A stretch of 64,000 nucleotides of DNA from Alteromonadaceae bacterium. Lineage in GTDB: Bacteria > Pseudomonadota > Gammaproteobacteria > Enterobacterales > Alteromonadaceae. Below the pieces are notes generated by a model. That model saw nothing but the letters and a program-made list of their open reading frames with translations. It ran no database searches and had not been told where the DNA came from. Positions 1 through 8,861 of the stretch are shown here, in pieces; position 1 is the stretch's first letter, and every line of letters starts with the position of its first letter. The stretch is from NCBI GenBank assembly GCA_014872785.1, contig WKFJ01000033.1, forward strand, positions 1 to 64,000, written 5' to 3'. The translations under genes were made by a program, and so were the position numbers.

Positions 1-516
1 ACACAAGACCGCTTAGATCAGCCTGAAGTAACGGGACCGGAACGAGACCGCTTTGAAGAAAAGCTCATTACGATGGTTTCAATTGTAAATAAGCTTGAAA
101 AGGCGATCCCGGACAAAGACAATAAATCGACTAGTGCAAAGGTATTGGTCGTAGACGATGTCGAGTCTATGCGTAAGGTACACAGACACTACTTGTTGGA
201 TTGCGGCTTTAGAGACGTAAGTATGGCTGAAGATGGTTTGCGAGCTTATACGATGCTCAGAAAGGCACACGACAGTGGTATGCCTTTTGACCTTGTTGTC
301 TCTGACTGGGAAATGCCGAAAGTAACAGGGCTTGAGCTGCTCAAAAAAGTGCGAACAGATAAAAAGTTGTGGCGCACCCCCTTTTTCTTAATTACTAGTC
401 TAGGTGACAAAAAGCATATTATTGAAGCCATTAATAGCGGTGCCACTGGATATATGGTTAAGCCTGTTAATCAAAAGATGATGACTAAAAAGTTCAGTGA
501 ATATCTAAATACTTAA
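1..516 (+). CDS. Receiver-domain (CheY-like) protein, 5' end cut by window edge
   Basis: The last ~120 residues form a response-regulator receiver domain: an acidic pocket (VVDD), the phospho-acceptor Asp in SDWEMP, and the conserved Lys in VKPVN. The first ATG in this frame is at 73, but the frame has no stop between 1 and 72, and the encoded stretch (ERDRFEEKLIT followed by MVSIVNKLEKAI) reads as a continuous charged helix. I therefore infer that the gene begins outside the window and that the receiver is the C-terminal part of a longer protein; a start at 73 (147 residues) cannot be excluded. There is no output domain after the receiver, so it probably acts by protein contact. It ends 163 bp before mshI, and whether it belongs to pilus control is unknown. 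Confidence 0.8.
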   Translation, partial: TQDRLDQPEVTGPERDRFEEKLITMVSIVNKLEKAIPDKDNKSTSAKVLVVDDVESMRKVHRHYLLDCGFRDVSMAEDGLRAYTMLRKAHDSGMPFDLVVSDWEMPKVTGLELLKKVRTDKKLWRTPFFLITSLGDKKHIIEAINSGATGYMVKPVNQKMMTKKFSEYLNT

Positions 517-606
517 CCGCGTATTTTCGTCGACATTCTGTCTAGCCATTGAGATGTTGTAAAAATGTGTAAAAAAGCGCCTAAAAAGGACGCAAATTAA
601 ACTAAA

Positions 607-635
607 TTGAACTAATGTATGAGTAGCTATATAGG
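607..635 (+). promoter_or_regulatory. Weak sigma-70-like promoter candidate before mshI
   Basis: TTGAAC at 607-612 and TATAGG at 630-635 are spaced 17 bp, within the 163-bp gap before the MSHA cluster. The -10 match is poor, and TATATA at 628-633 would give a 15-bp spacer. Position is the main support. Confidence 0.22.
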
Positions 636-679
636 CAGATTTTTGCTCTAATAGCAGGAAATAATTAAAAAAATTAAAG

Positions 680-1636
680 ATGCGCGTTGGGTGGAGTAAT
701 TTATTTTCCTACTTAAGTAGAAAGCCGGGAAAGTACTCATCAATTGGAATTGGGTACGATGTCAACGGCCTTCATCTTTGCGCTTTCAAAGAAGTCGATA
801 ATAAGCAAATTTGCATTTTAAACCAAACTTTCAGTGGTGAAGATTGGGCTAGTGAACTTAAGTTTTTTGTCGATGCCGAAGGCTTAGAAAATAGCCATAC
901 TGTTATCAGTTTTTCCCCAAAGAAATACCAACTTGTGCAAGCAGATAAGCCCTCGGTACCTGAAGAGGAATTAAGTCAAGCATTGAGTTGGTCGATAAAG
1001 GAATTACTCACCACTCAAGATGAAGTGACAGTGGACTATTTTGATATTCCAGCGCAAACCATGGGCGCAAATAAAGTTAACGTCGTGGCTATTCCAAAAG
1101 CAGAACTGCATGAGGTGTGCGAAAAAATAATGCAAAGTGGTTTGCATTTAAAAACGGTGACTGTCGATGAATTAGCCCATTGTGACTTGTTTCCAGCCGA
1201 ATCCGATGCCTACATTTCAGTTATTCAAGAGCCTGGCGCTGAAGTTTGCTTAAATATTGTAAAGGATGGTCATCTTTATTTTTCCAGAAGGATAAGAGGT
1301 TACGAGCAATTAAGTACCTTTTCTGAAATGGAACTTCAGATGGGGATTGCTGAAACCTTGAGTGTAGAGTTGCAGCGTTCAATGGATTTCTTTGAAGGGC
1401 AACTCAAGCAAGCTCCGGTTAAAAAAATCTTGTTAAAAATGGATACAGAGCATCAAGGAGCACTAGTTCAGCTAATCAAGGACTCGATGTTAGTTGACTT
1501 GCAACCTCTGCAGGTTGACGTTGAAAAAGACGATGCAATATCAATTGATAACCTGTCTCTCGGTGCTTTGGGTGCGGCACTTAGTTTATTGAGAGAAGAA
1601 GAGACTAGTGAGCCAAAACTGGAGGCGACGGCGTGA
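680..1636 (+). CDS. mshI: MSHA biogenesis protein MshI (PilM-like)
   Basis: 318 residues with a PilM/actin-like ATPase fold signature: an early SSIGIGYDVNGLHLCAF strand pair, then the segment around SWSIKELL typical of PilM/MshI. The family forms the cytoplasmic ring that binds the PilN-type inner-membrane partner in type IV pilus assembly. It is the first gene of the MSHA cluster and overlaps the next gene by 4 bp, so the two are probably co-translated. The ATG at 680 has no good Shine-Dalgarno; the AGGA at 656-659 is about 20 bp away. The assignment rests mainly on fold pattern and the perfect MSHA gene order downstream. Confidence 0.9.
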   Translation: MRVGWSNLFSYLSRKPGKYSSIGIGYDVNGLHLCAFKEVDNKQICILNQTFSGEDWASELKFFVDAEGLENSHTVISFSPKKYQLVQADKPSVPEEELSQALSWSIKELLTTQDEVTVDYFDIPAQTMGANKVNVVAIPKAELHEVCEKIMQSGLHLKTVTVDELAHCDLFPAESDAYISVIQEPGAEVCLNIVKDGHLYFSRRIRGYEQLSTFSEMELQMGIAETLSVELQRSMDFFEGQLKQAPVKKILLKMDTEHQGALVQLIKDSMLVDLQPLQVDVEKDDAISIDNLSLGALGAALSLLREEETSEPKLEATA

Positions 1637-2265
1637 AGAGTGGCGTTAATCTGTTTCCCACTGAACTCAAACCCAAGCTCAAGTTGTTTACTGTCGGCGC
1701 GGTTCTTTTGAGCTGGGCACTTAGTGGCATTATCTTATTTTCGGTAAGCCAAAGTTATCAGGCTACTTATGATGACTTTCAAGCGAGTACGAAAAGTACT
1801 CAAAATCAGTACAACAACCAAAAGAGAGTGCTGGACAGTCTTACTGACATGAGAGATAACCGAGCGCAAGATGCGGCTTTACTTGCAGCCGTTGAAAAGC
1901 TTCAGAGTGAAGTGCGAGATAAAAAGCTGTTGTTAGATGAATTAAGAGGCAGAGAGCAGTTAAAGAACCAAGGGTTCTCAACATTGATGTTTGATTTAGC
2001 CGAAAGCCATGTGCCCGATATTTGGCTCACGAGAATAAGTATAAATGAAAGTAAGATTCGCCTTGAGGGGTCTACCCTTGAGTCATCAAATGTGCCTTTG
2101 TGGGTTAGTAATTTACGAGACTCAAGCTATTTCGCAGGGCGCTCGTTTGCTGGAGCGAAAATGTTCCGCGACGATGAAGATGACCTCAACTTTGTAATCA
2201 GTTCTGATCTCGTTGAATTAGCTCTAGAACAGGAGCTTAGTGAGTTGGGTGGTGGGCAACCGTGA
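1633..2265 (+). CDS. PilN-domain MSHA biogenesis protein
   Basis: 210 residues. A short cytoplasmic N-terminus (KSGVNLFPTELKP, the NLFP-type motif by which PilN proteins dock to PilM) is followed by one membrane helix (about residues 18-38), a coiled coil (about 45-110) and a C-terminal periplasmic alpha/beta domain containing the WLTRISI segment seen in PilN-like proteins. It would link the cytoplasmic MshI ring to MshJ in the inner membrane. It overlaps mshI and mshJ by 4 bp each, which indicates translational coupling. In some genomes this gene is annotated as a second MshI; I leave the symbol empty. Confidence 0.85.
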   Translation: MKSGVNLFPTELKPKLKLFTVGAVLLSWALSGIILFSVSQSYQATYDDFQASTKSTQNQYNNQKRVLDSLTDMRDNRAQDAALLAAVEKLQSEVRDKKLLLDELRGREQLKNQGFSTLMFDLAESHVPDIWLTRISINESKIRLEGSTLESSNVPLWVSNLRDSSYFAGRSFAGAKMFRDDEDDLNFVISSDLVELALEQELSELGGGQP

Positions 2266-2939
2266 ACCTGAAGTTACCGAAATTTGAGTTTAAGGCCTAT
2301 CAGCAACTCGAAGAAAAGTTCGACGAATTGTCCGACAGAGAAAAATGGCTCGCACTTATGAGCGGATTGGTAGCCGTTTTATTTGGTGGATACGTCTGGT
2401 TGGTAGAACCTGTGCAAATCGAAATCAAAAAACTAAATTCAAATGTTACGCGACAAAAATCAGAGCTAGGTCGGTTAGATAAGCAAATCGCAGCGGTTGA
2501 AAGAGAGTTAGATGAAGACCCAAATGATCCGCTACTCAAGAGTCGGTCGAGATTGACTGAAGAATTAGTGTTGTTGGACGAAAAACTACGGGAACAAACC
2601 GTTGATTTAATACCGGCCAAGAGAATGCCGGCGGTGCTAGAAAAAATCCTTGGCCAATCAAGTGAACTCAAAGTATTAGAAATGAGCTCGATTGCACCCG
2701 TCAGAATGATGGATATTAATGCAGACAGCGGTGCACAGGTCAACCTCTTTCAGCATGGGATTCTATTGGTACTGGAAGGTGAATATAAAGAGATTTGGAA
2801 ATACCTAAACGAGATTGAGAATCTAGAGTGGCGTTTTTACTGGAAGCGTTTCGATTATGTGGTGGGAGAGCATCCAATAGCGAAAGCCGAGATTGAGTTG
2901 TATACATTAAGTACTAGCCAAGCTTTCATAGGAGTTTAA
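2262..2939 (+). CDS. mshJ: MSHA biogenesis protein MshJ (PilO-like)
   Basis: 225 residues: a cytoplasmic N-terminus rich in charged residues, one membrane helix at about 31-48 (GLVAVLFGGYVWLV), a coiled coil to about 110, and a periplasmic domain that includes LEGEYKEIWKYLNEIE, typical of PilO/GspM-type inner-membrane platform proteins. It would pair with the preceding PilN-like protein. The ATG/GTG start overlaps the previous gene by 4 bp and the stop lies just before mshK, so it is inside one transcription unit. Confidence 0.88.
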   Translation: MNLKLPKFEFKAYQQLEEKFDELSDREKWLALMSGLVAVLFGGYVWLVEPVQIEIKKLNSNVTRQKSELGRLDKQIAAVERELDEDPNDPLLKSRSRLTEELVLLDEKLREQTVDLIPAKRMPAVLEKILGQSSELKVLEMSSIAPVRMMDINADSGAQVNLFQHGILLVLEGEYKEIWKYLNEIENLEWRFYWKRFDYVVGEHPIAKAEIELYTLSTSQAFIGV

Positions 2940-2941
2940 TC

Positions 2942-3325
2942 TTGAGAACCTGTATAATGTTGGTCATCTTGATGATACTGTCTACTGGCTTGAATGCTCA
3001 GGTTGTTATTGACCCGACACGACCGGCTAATAAAGTGATTGCATCTCCCGAATCGGTAGATAAATCTGGCGAACAAGAAGATACCGCTGCTATTCAAGAA
3101 GGAACAATTATTCCAAGAGCAAATTTGACCGCGATTTTTCTGTCTGAGGAAACAAAATACGCCATTATTAACAATCAGATAGTCTATGAGGGAGAAAAAT
3201 GGCGCAATGCGATTTTGGTTGAGATCAAACCGAACAGCGTAGTGATGAAAGCTGCGCAAACGACTAAGGAATTTAAGTTATTAGAAACTGGGATTATTAC
3301 GGCCAAGCATGAAGACGTTTTTTAA
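2942..3325 (+). CDS. mshK: MSHA biogenesis protein MshK (PilP-like)
   Basis: 127 residues starting with TTG at 2942, chosen because GGAG at 2931-2934 lies 7 bp upstream; an internal ATG at 2957 is the alternative. A cleavable signal peptide ends about LNAQ (residue 20). The DPTRP motif that follows is typical of MshK/PilP pilotin-like periplasmic proteins, and the C-terminal half (LTAIFLSEETKYAIINNQ, then GEKWRNA) is the small beta-domain of that family. It would connect the inner-membrane platform to the MshL secretin. The stop codon overlaps the start of mshL by 17 bp. Confidence 0.87.
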   Translation: MRTCIMLVILMILSTGLNAQVVIDPTRPANKVIASPESVDKSGEQEDTAAIQEGTIIPRANLTAIFLSEETKYAIINNQIVYEGEKWRNAILVEIKPNSVVMKAAQTTKEFKLLETGIITAKHEDVF

Positions 3326-4964
3326 ATTTTCTATCGCCCTAACTTGTTTGGCATTGATGGCATGTCAAAGTAGCCGCCCTGTTTTTGATAAACCAGCTGA
3401 GCGAGCGTTGGGACAAGCTATTGGTGAAAATAACCAATCAGAATCTCCGGCGGAACCTTTAAAGGAAGTTCCGCAAGCTATTACCGAGGCACTGAGGCCG
3501 GAACTTCCTCTGCAAAAAGAGAGAGAGTTATTTGGTGAACCAAGATATGACATCAAAGCCAACGATACTGATGCTCGCGCGTTCTTTGCAAGTCTTGTGC
3601 AAGATAGCCATTTCAGCATTGCTCTACATCCGGATGTGACGGGCACAATTACGTTAGATTTGAAGCAAGTTAGATTGCAAGATGTGTTTGATATTGTCAG
3701 TGAAATCTATGGCTATGATGTGCAAAGAAGAGGCAATATATTTCGCGTCTATCCATCTGGTATGAGAACGGAAACGTTTGCCGTAAACTATCTCCTTATG
3801 CAACGTGATGGCACCACGACGAGCAGTATTAGCTCCGGTGGCGTGTCTCAGTTTGGCGGCGGTTCGTCAGGCGGGAATAACCGAGGACTTTCTGGCGGCA
3901 ACAATAACAATAATAATCAAAATATAACGGGTGGTGGTGCTGGTGGCAATGGTACTAATATTTCTACTGTTACCCAAACCAATTTCTGGGCACAACTCGA
4001 GACGGCGCTTGTTTCAATGGTGGGAAATGCACAGGGTAGAAGCGTAGTAGTTTCGCCTCAGGCAGGCTTGGTTACTGTGAGAGCCATGCCAGATGAGTTA
4101 CGTCAAGTGAGGTTGTTCCTCCAGGCATCAGAAGAAAGTGTACAACGCCAGGTTATTCTAGAGGCTAGAGGGGTTGAGTTAACTCTTGACGACGAGTATC
4201 AGCAGGGAATTAACTGGACGCAGATACTGTCGCATTCAGGGAATACTGATTTTCAGTTTACCGCCAATTCGAGTACGCCTGGGAACTCAATTACAGGCAC
4301 ACTGGGCGGCATATCAAGTCTTAGCTTTTTAAACCAAGATTTTTCCGGTGTGCTTTCTTTGCTCTCTACACAAGGAAACGTGCAGATATTGTCTAGCCCG
4401 AGAGTGACAGCACTTAACAATCAAAAAGCGGTAATAAAAGTGGGTAACGATGAGTATTTCGTTACCGATGTTTCTAGTAACAGCACGAGTAATGCCAGTA
4501 CCACAACGACGTCTCCCGACGTGCAATTAACACCATTTTTCTCTGGCATTGCGTTAGACGTCACTCCGCAAATTGACCGCACAGGCAATGTGATATTGCA
4601 TGTTCATCCCTCCGTTATCGAGACAGAAGAACAAACTAAAGTGGTTACGATCAATCAAGAACAACTCGTTTTACCACTAGCACAAAGCAACATTCGAGAG
4701 TCAGACACAGTGATTCAGGCTCGCTCTGGGGAAATTGTGGTTATTGGTGGCTTGATGTCAACGACCACGACCGACCAAACGTCCAAAACGCCATTCGTAG
4801 GAGATGTACCTATTTTAGGGAATCTTTTTAAGAACAAGCGTGAAGCGGTTCAAAAGAAAGAACTTATAATATTGATTAAACCAACAGTAGTACGTACAGG
4901 TACTTGGAGAAAACAGCTTAAACAAAGCCAGGAATTCATCGCTGACTGGCTATATGTGGATTAA
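3309..4964 (+). CDS. mshL: MSHA outer-membrane secretin MshL
   Basis: 551 residues. A lipoprotein signal peptide ends in the lipobox LMAC (Cys19). Residues about 75-150 form the N-domain with VRLQDVFDIVSEIYGYDV, as in STN/secretin N domains. A Gly/Asn-rich low-complexity loop (about 170-215) precedes the secretin core (about 270-540) with the GEIVVIGGLM and VPILGNLF signature near the C-terminus. Secretins form the outer-membrane pore for the pilus. It overlaps mshK by 17 bp and is followed by mshM after 3 bp. The low-complexity loop lies where secretin subfamilies vary, so I read it as a flexible linker. Confidence 0.95.
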   Translation: MKTFFKFSIALTCLALMACQSSRPVFDKPAERALGQAIGENNQSESPAEPLKEVPQAITEALRPELPLQKERELFGEPRYDIKANDTDARAFFASLVQDSHFSIALHPDVTGTITLDLKQVRLQDVFDIVSEIYGYDVQRRGNIFRVYPSGMRTETFAVNYLLMQRDGTTTSSISSGGVSQFGGGSSGGNNRGLSGGNNNNNNQNITGGGAGGNGTNISTVTQTNFWAQLETALVSMVGNAQGRSVVVSPQAGLVTVRAMPDELRQVRLFLQASEESVQRQVILEARGVELTLDDEYQQGINWTQILSHSGNTDFQFTANSSTPGNSITGTLGGISSLSFLNQDFSGVLSLLSTQGNVQILSSPRVTALNNQKAVIKVGNDEYFVTDVSSNSTSNASTTTTSPDVQLTPFFSGIALDVTPQIDRTGNVILHVHPSVIETEEQTKVVTINQEQLVLPLAQSNIRESDTVIQARSGEIVVIGGLMSTTTTDQTSKTPFVGDVPILGNLFKNKREAVQKKELIILIKPTVVRTGTWRKQLKQSQEFIADWLYVD

Positions 4965-4967
4965 TCG

Positions 4968-5882
4968 ATGTACTTGTATCACTTTGGTGTTAGAGAACTT
5001 CCTTTTACTCTTACGCCCAACACTCAATATTACTACGGCTTGCCATGCCATAAAGAAGCACTTGAGGTACTTTTACATGCTTTAAAAGCCGGAGAAGGTT
5101 TTATTAAGGTAACCGGCGAAGTCGGGACCGGCAAAACCTTAATTTGCCGTAAGATCCTTAATGAATTACCCGACCACTTTGTTACCGCGTATATACCTAA
5201 TCCATACCTGTCTCCCGATGAATTAAGACGAGCTGTTGCGGCAGAACTGTCAGTTGAGTTAAGTGTTCATACCGATCAGCAGGAATTTACACATCGCATT
5301 CAAGAAAGGCTGATTGAAATTCATCGAGGGGGGAATTCTGTCGTATTGATTATTGATGAAGCGCAGGCATTACCACTCGAGAGTTTAGAAGTCTTACGAT
5401 TATTTACCAATTTAGAAACTGAATCGCGGAAATTACTGCAGGTTGTACTTTTCGGTCAGCCCGAATTAGATGAAAAGCTATCAAATGAGGAAATTCGACA
5501 ATTAAGGCAAAGAATTACTTTTAGTTATGGCCTTAAGAAAATGAACCAAGATCAATTATACTTTTATATCATTCACCGGTTAAGCGTAGCTGGTTATAAT
5601 GGTAATGAAGTATTTAGTCGCAAGGTGTGCGCTATGATACATAAAGCGTCCGGCGGCACACCAAGACTAGTTAATGTGTTGTGCCATAAGTGTCTCATGC
5701 TTACTTATGGCAAAGGTAAACGCAAAGTGGAAAAGGCTCACGTAAGGCTTGCGATTGCCGATACAGATGCGTGTGAGCCTAATTCCAAAAAGAAACGTTT
5801 ATCGGTGATGATGCTATTGTTGGCATTTGTTTTGCTTTCTATTTTGGGTGTTGGTTATTTGACAGGAGTTTTACCTAGGTGA
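4968..5882 (+). CDS. mshM: MSHA AAA ATPase MshM (ExeA/GspA-like)
   Basis: 304 residues. The protein opens with YHFGVRELPFTLTPNTQYYY, the signature of the ExeA/GspA family. Walker A is GEVGTGKT (residues 50-57), Walker B LIIDEAQ (Asp130-Glu131), and a sensor/arginine region QLRQRI follows. One C-terminal membrane helix (about 279-300) anchors it. ExeA relatives help insert secretins through the cell wall, and MshM is thought to do the same for MshL. It sits 3 bp after mshL and overlaps mshN by 4 bp. A peptidoglycan-binding domain, present in full-length ExeA, is absent, as in other MshM proteins. Confidence 0.93.
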   Translation: MYLYHFGVRELPFTLTPNTQYYYGLPCHKEALEVLLHALKAGEGFIKVTGEVGTGKTLICRKILNELPDHFVTAYIPNPYLSPDELRRAVAAELSVELSVHTDQQEFTHRIQERLIEIHRGGNSVVLIIDEAQALPLESLEVLRLFTNLETESRKLLQVVLFGQPELDEKLSNEEIRQLRQRITFSYGLKKMNQDQLYFYIIHRLSVAGYNGNEVFSRKVCAMIHKASGGTPRLVNVLCHKCLMLTYGKGKRKVEKAHVRLAIADTDACEPNSKKKRLSVMMLLLAFVLLSILGVGYLTGVLPR

Positions 5883-7042
5883 GTGTCGTAAATAAGATGC
5901 TTAAAGATTTAGACGACAGAGGCGCTTTCCAGGAAGGCGAGGAATCCGAGTACGTCGAATCTGCCGAAAGTAAACGCGTCAAGTATATGGTTATGTTTAT
6001 CGCTGCCGTAGTGCTTGCTGCAGCTTCCTACTTTTCCTACCGTATATTAGGGGAGCAGTACTTTGTCGACCTCTACGTTCAAGTCTCAGGGTATTTTGAG
6101 GATGATAAGCCTCAACCAAAAGAATCAAAAAAGGTCAAAGTAAATAGCGCGCTTGACCAAATGATGCCAACGCGTAACGGCACCAACTCTGAGCCGCCAG
6201 AGCAAGTTGCGGAAACTGTACAGAGTTTAATTGCAAAAGCGAATAATCAAGATAGCTCCATTTCTCAAAATGCCACGACAGTGCAAACGAATGAGCCACC
6301 GCAACCAGTTGGTTTGATACCTGATGAAAAAGAGGTTCAACCTATCGAAGTAGAAACCGAATCTGTTGTTGCTAGTGTAGACGCACAAACAGAATCTGAT
6401 CTAGAAGAACAAAGTGATTTAAGTGAATCTGAACTAACGGTTCAGGTGTCTGACAATGAAGGTGTTGATGTCGGTGAGCAAATAGTCCAACTTCGCAACC
6501 GTGCGGCTCAAGCAGTCGCAGACAAAAATATCCCAGAAGCTATCCACTTTTACAGTCAAATCGTTGAGCTTAATCAATCTGCGCACGATACTCGTAAAAA
6601 GCTTGCTGTATTATATTACTCGACGGACGCTAGTGAAGAGGCGAAAGAAGTACTGTCGGACGGTGTCGACCTAGTCCCACAGCGAGTTGATTTTCGATTA
6701 ATGCTGGCGCGACTTTATTATCGAGAAGGAAGCTTTTTCGATGCTTATGAAGTGCTGGAAGACTTAGAACCTGATGTGCAAAGTAATATTGATTACTACG
6801 GTCTCAAGGCCAACGTTGCTAAGGAGTTGGAAGAGTTCGCTGAGGCCTCACATATCTATGTCAGACTAGCATTGTTCGAACCCAATCGTGCTCAGTGGTG
6901 GCTCGGTTTAGCTGTTTCATTAGACAAGATTGGTCAAAGCGAAGGTGCTTTGAAGGCCTACGAAAATGCGATTGATTTGCGTCAACTTTCTGCATCAGCA
7001 GACGATTTCATAAGGCAGCGAATATTAGCTCTTGGGGGGTAA
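5879..7042 (+). CDS. mshN: MSHA biogenesis TPR protein MshN
   Basis: 387 residues. A short cytoplasmic N-terminus starting SVVNKMLKDLDDRG, a motif typical of MshN, precedes one membrane helix (about 36-57), an acidic low-complexity linker (about 75-195) and a TPR-like helical region (about 200-385; for example AIHFYSQIVELN and ASHIYVRLALFEPN). The likely start is GTG at 5879, overlapping mshM by 4 bp. MshN is an inner-membrane protein of uncertain role in pilus assembly; TPRs suggest a scaffold. A GGGGGG run at its 3' end also acts as the ribosome-binding site of mshE. Confidence 0.88.
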   Translation: MSVVNKMLKDLDDRGAFQEGEESEYVESAESKRVKYMVMFIAAVVLAAASYFSYRILGEQYFVDLYVQVSGYFEDDKPQPKESKKVKVNSALDQMMPTRNGTNSEPPEQVAETVQSLIAKANNQDSSISQNATTVQTNEPPQPVGLIPDEKEVQPIEVETESVVASVDAQTESDLEEQSDLSESELTVQVSDNEGVDVGEQIVQLRNRAAQAVADKNIPEAIHFYSQIVELNQSAHDTRKKLAVLYYSTDASEEAKEVLSDGVDLVPQRVDFRLMLARLYYREGSFFDAYEVLEDLEPDVQSNIDYYGLKANVAKELEEFAEASHIYVRLALFEPNRAQWWLGLAVSLDKIGQSEGALKAYENAIDLRQLSASADDFIRQRILALGG

Positions 7043-7043
7043 C

Positions 7044-8861
7044 ATGAAACCCAAGTTAAAGATGCGCTTAGGTGATTTGCTGGTTCATGAATCGGTAATC
7101 ACTGAAGACCAATTAATGCAAGCCTTGGGGTCTCAAAAAGAGACTGGGCGTAAACTAGGTCAAACCTTAATCGACCTTGGTCTTGTGACCGAAAATGGTC
7201 TACTCACATTCCTCGCGCAGCAACTGAATATCCCGTTACTTGATATCTCAAGTAAAAAAATCGACCCTGACGTCATTAAGCTGGTGCCTGAAGTTCAAGC
7301 ACGTCGATTAAAAGCACTCCCACTAGAAGACAAGGGCAACAGTGTTCTGATCGGCATGAGCGATCCGGCTGACCTTTCGGTCGTGGATGTGCTATCTAAT
7401 ATTATTCCCAAACCTCTTGAGTTGGCGATTGTTCCTGAATCACAACTCTACAATGCTTTTGATAACTATTACCGGCGCACAGAAGACATTGCCTCGTTTG
7501 CATCCGCGTTGGCATCTGAATATGAAGATGACGATGATTTCGAACTGGCTGGTGGTGCAACCGCAGAAGAAGACACAACGGTCGCGAAGTTATTGCAGTC
7601 TATCTTTGAAGATGCAGTGCAAATGGCCGCATCTGATATTCACATTGAACCAGATGAAGGCAAGTTGAGGATACGTCAGCGCGTAGATGGTGTATTGCAA
7701 GAAAGCGTGATAAACGAGAAAAACATCGCTGCGGCTTTGGTGTTGCGTTTAAAGCTCATGTCGGGTTTGGATATTTCAGAAAAACGACTACCACAAGATG
7801 GACGCACCAATGTGCGCATTAAGGGGCGCTCGATTGATATTCGTGTATCGACAATGCCAGTGCAGCACGGCGAATCTGTGGTTATGCGTTTGTTAGATCA
7901 ATCTGCAGGTTTACTAACACTTGACCAAACGGGAATGCCCAAGTCTTTGTTAAAGCGTTTTCGTATGCACCTAACGCGACCACATGGCATGGTACTCGTA
8001 ACGGGGCCGACAGGTTCGGGTAAAACCACTACGCTCTACGGTGCGCTGAGTGAAATGAACTTGCCAGCGAAGAAAATTATTACTGTTGAAGATCCTGTGG
8101 AATACAGACTTCCACGCATTAGCCAAGTGCAGGTCAATCAAAAAATAGGTTTGGACTTTTCCAGTGTTCTACGTACAACACTGCGTCAAGATCCAGATAT
8201 CATTATGGTGGGTGAAATGCGTGATCACGAAACCGTCGAAATAGGTTTACGTGGTGCATTGACCGGTCACTTAGTGCTTTCAACGCTTCACACTAATGAT
8301 TCAATAAGTAGTGCAATACGTCTATTGGATATGGGAGCGCCAGGTTATTTGGCAGCAAGTTCATTAAGAGCCGTTATTGCGCAAAGATTAGTCAGGAAAA
8401 TCTGTAAGAATTGTAGAGTGGAATACAAGCCACAAGAAGATGAAAAATTCTGGTTAGATAGTATTGAACCCAAGGCGTCATTGAGAAAGTACGTAAAAGG
8501 ACAAGGTTGCCAGACATGTCATCAAACTGGCTATCGTGGTCGAATTGGTGTATTTGAATTGTTGGAAATGACCGATGCGATGATGAATGCACTTAAAGAT
8601 AATGATACCGGCCAGTTCACACGCGCGGCCAAAGCGTGTCCTGGCTTTGTGCCACTAGCAAGAAGCGCACTTCAGTATGCTAAAGCAGGAATAACCTCTG
8701 TCGAAGAGGTACTCAAGTTAGTAGAAATGGTCGCTGAAACTGAAGATAAGAGTCGGACTAAAAAGGTTGAACAGAAACCAAATGCAACCTCTCAAAGCCC
8801 ATCTACGGGAGCCCATAAACATGCAACAAGCTGCGGGGTGGTGATATATGGCGACATTTAG
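7044..8861 (+). CDS. mshE: MSHA pilus extension ATPase MshE with MshEN c-di-GMP domain
   Basis: 605 residues. I choose the ATG at 7044, 4 bp after a G6 run at 7034-7039. The N-terminus carries two 24-residue motifs, R8 to Q31 and K37 to Q60, each of form (R/K)LGxxL..L.QALxxQ-like and separated by five residues, which is the known MshEN c-di-GMP-binding pattern. The ATPase core has Walker A GPTGSGKT (321-328), an Asp box, Walker B IIMVGEMRD, and a zinc tetracysteine (CKNC and CQTC). It powers MSHA extension from the cytoplasm, with c-di-GMP as likely activator. About 40 C-terminal residues beyond the usual GspE end are Ser/Thr/Lys-rich and overlap mshG by 14 bp. Confidence 0.96.
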   Translation: MKPKLKMRLGDLLVHESVITEDQLMQALGSQKETGRKLGQTLIDLGLVTENGLLTFLAQQLNIPLLDISSKKIDPDVIKLVPEVQARRLKALPLEDKGNSVLIGMSDPADLSVVDVLSNIIPKPLELAIVPESQLYNAFDNYYRRTEDIASFASALASEYEDDDDFELAGGATAEEDTTVAKLLQSIFEDAVQMAASDIHIEPDEGKLRIRQRVDGVLQESVINEKNIAAALVLRLKLMSGLDISEKRLPQDGRTNVRIKGRSIDIRVSTMPVQHGESVVMRLLDQSAGLLTLDQTGMPKSLLKRFRMHLTRPHGMVLVTGPTGSGKTTTLYGALSEMNLPAKKIITVEDPVEYRLPRISQVQVNQKIGLDFSSVLRTTLRQDPDIIMVGEMRDHETVEIGLRGALTGHLVLSTLHTNDSISSAIRLLDMGAPGYLAASSLRAVIAQRLVRKICKNCRVEYKPQEDEKFWLDSIEPKASLRKYVKGQGCQTCHQTGYRGRIGVFELLEMTDAMMNALKDNDTGQFTRAAKACPGFVPLARSALQYAKAGITSVEEVLKLVEMVAETEDKSRTKKVEQKPNATSQSPSTGAHKHATSCGVVIYGDI

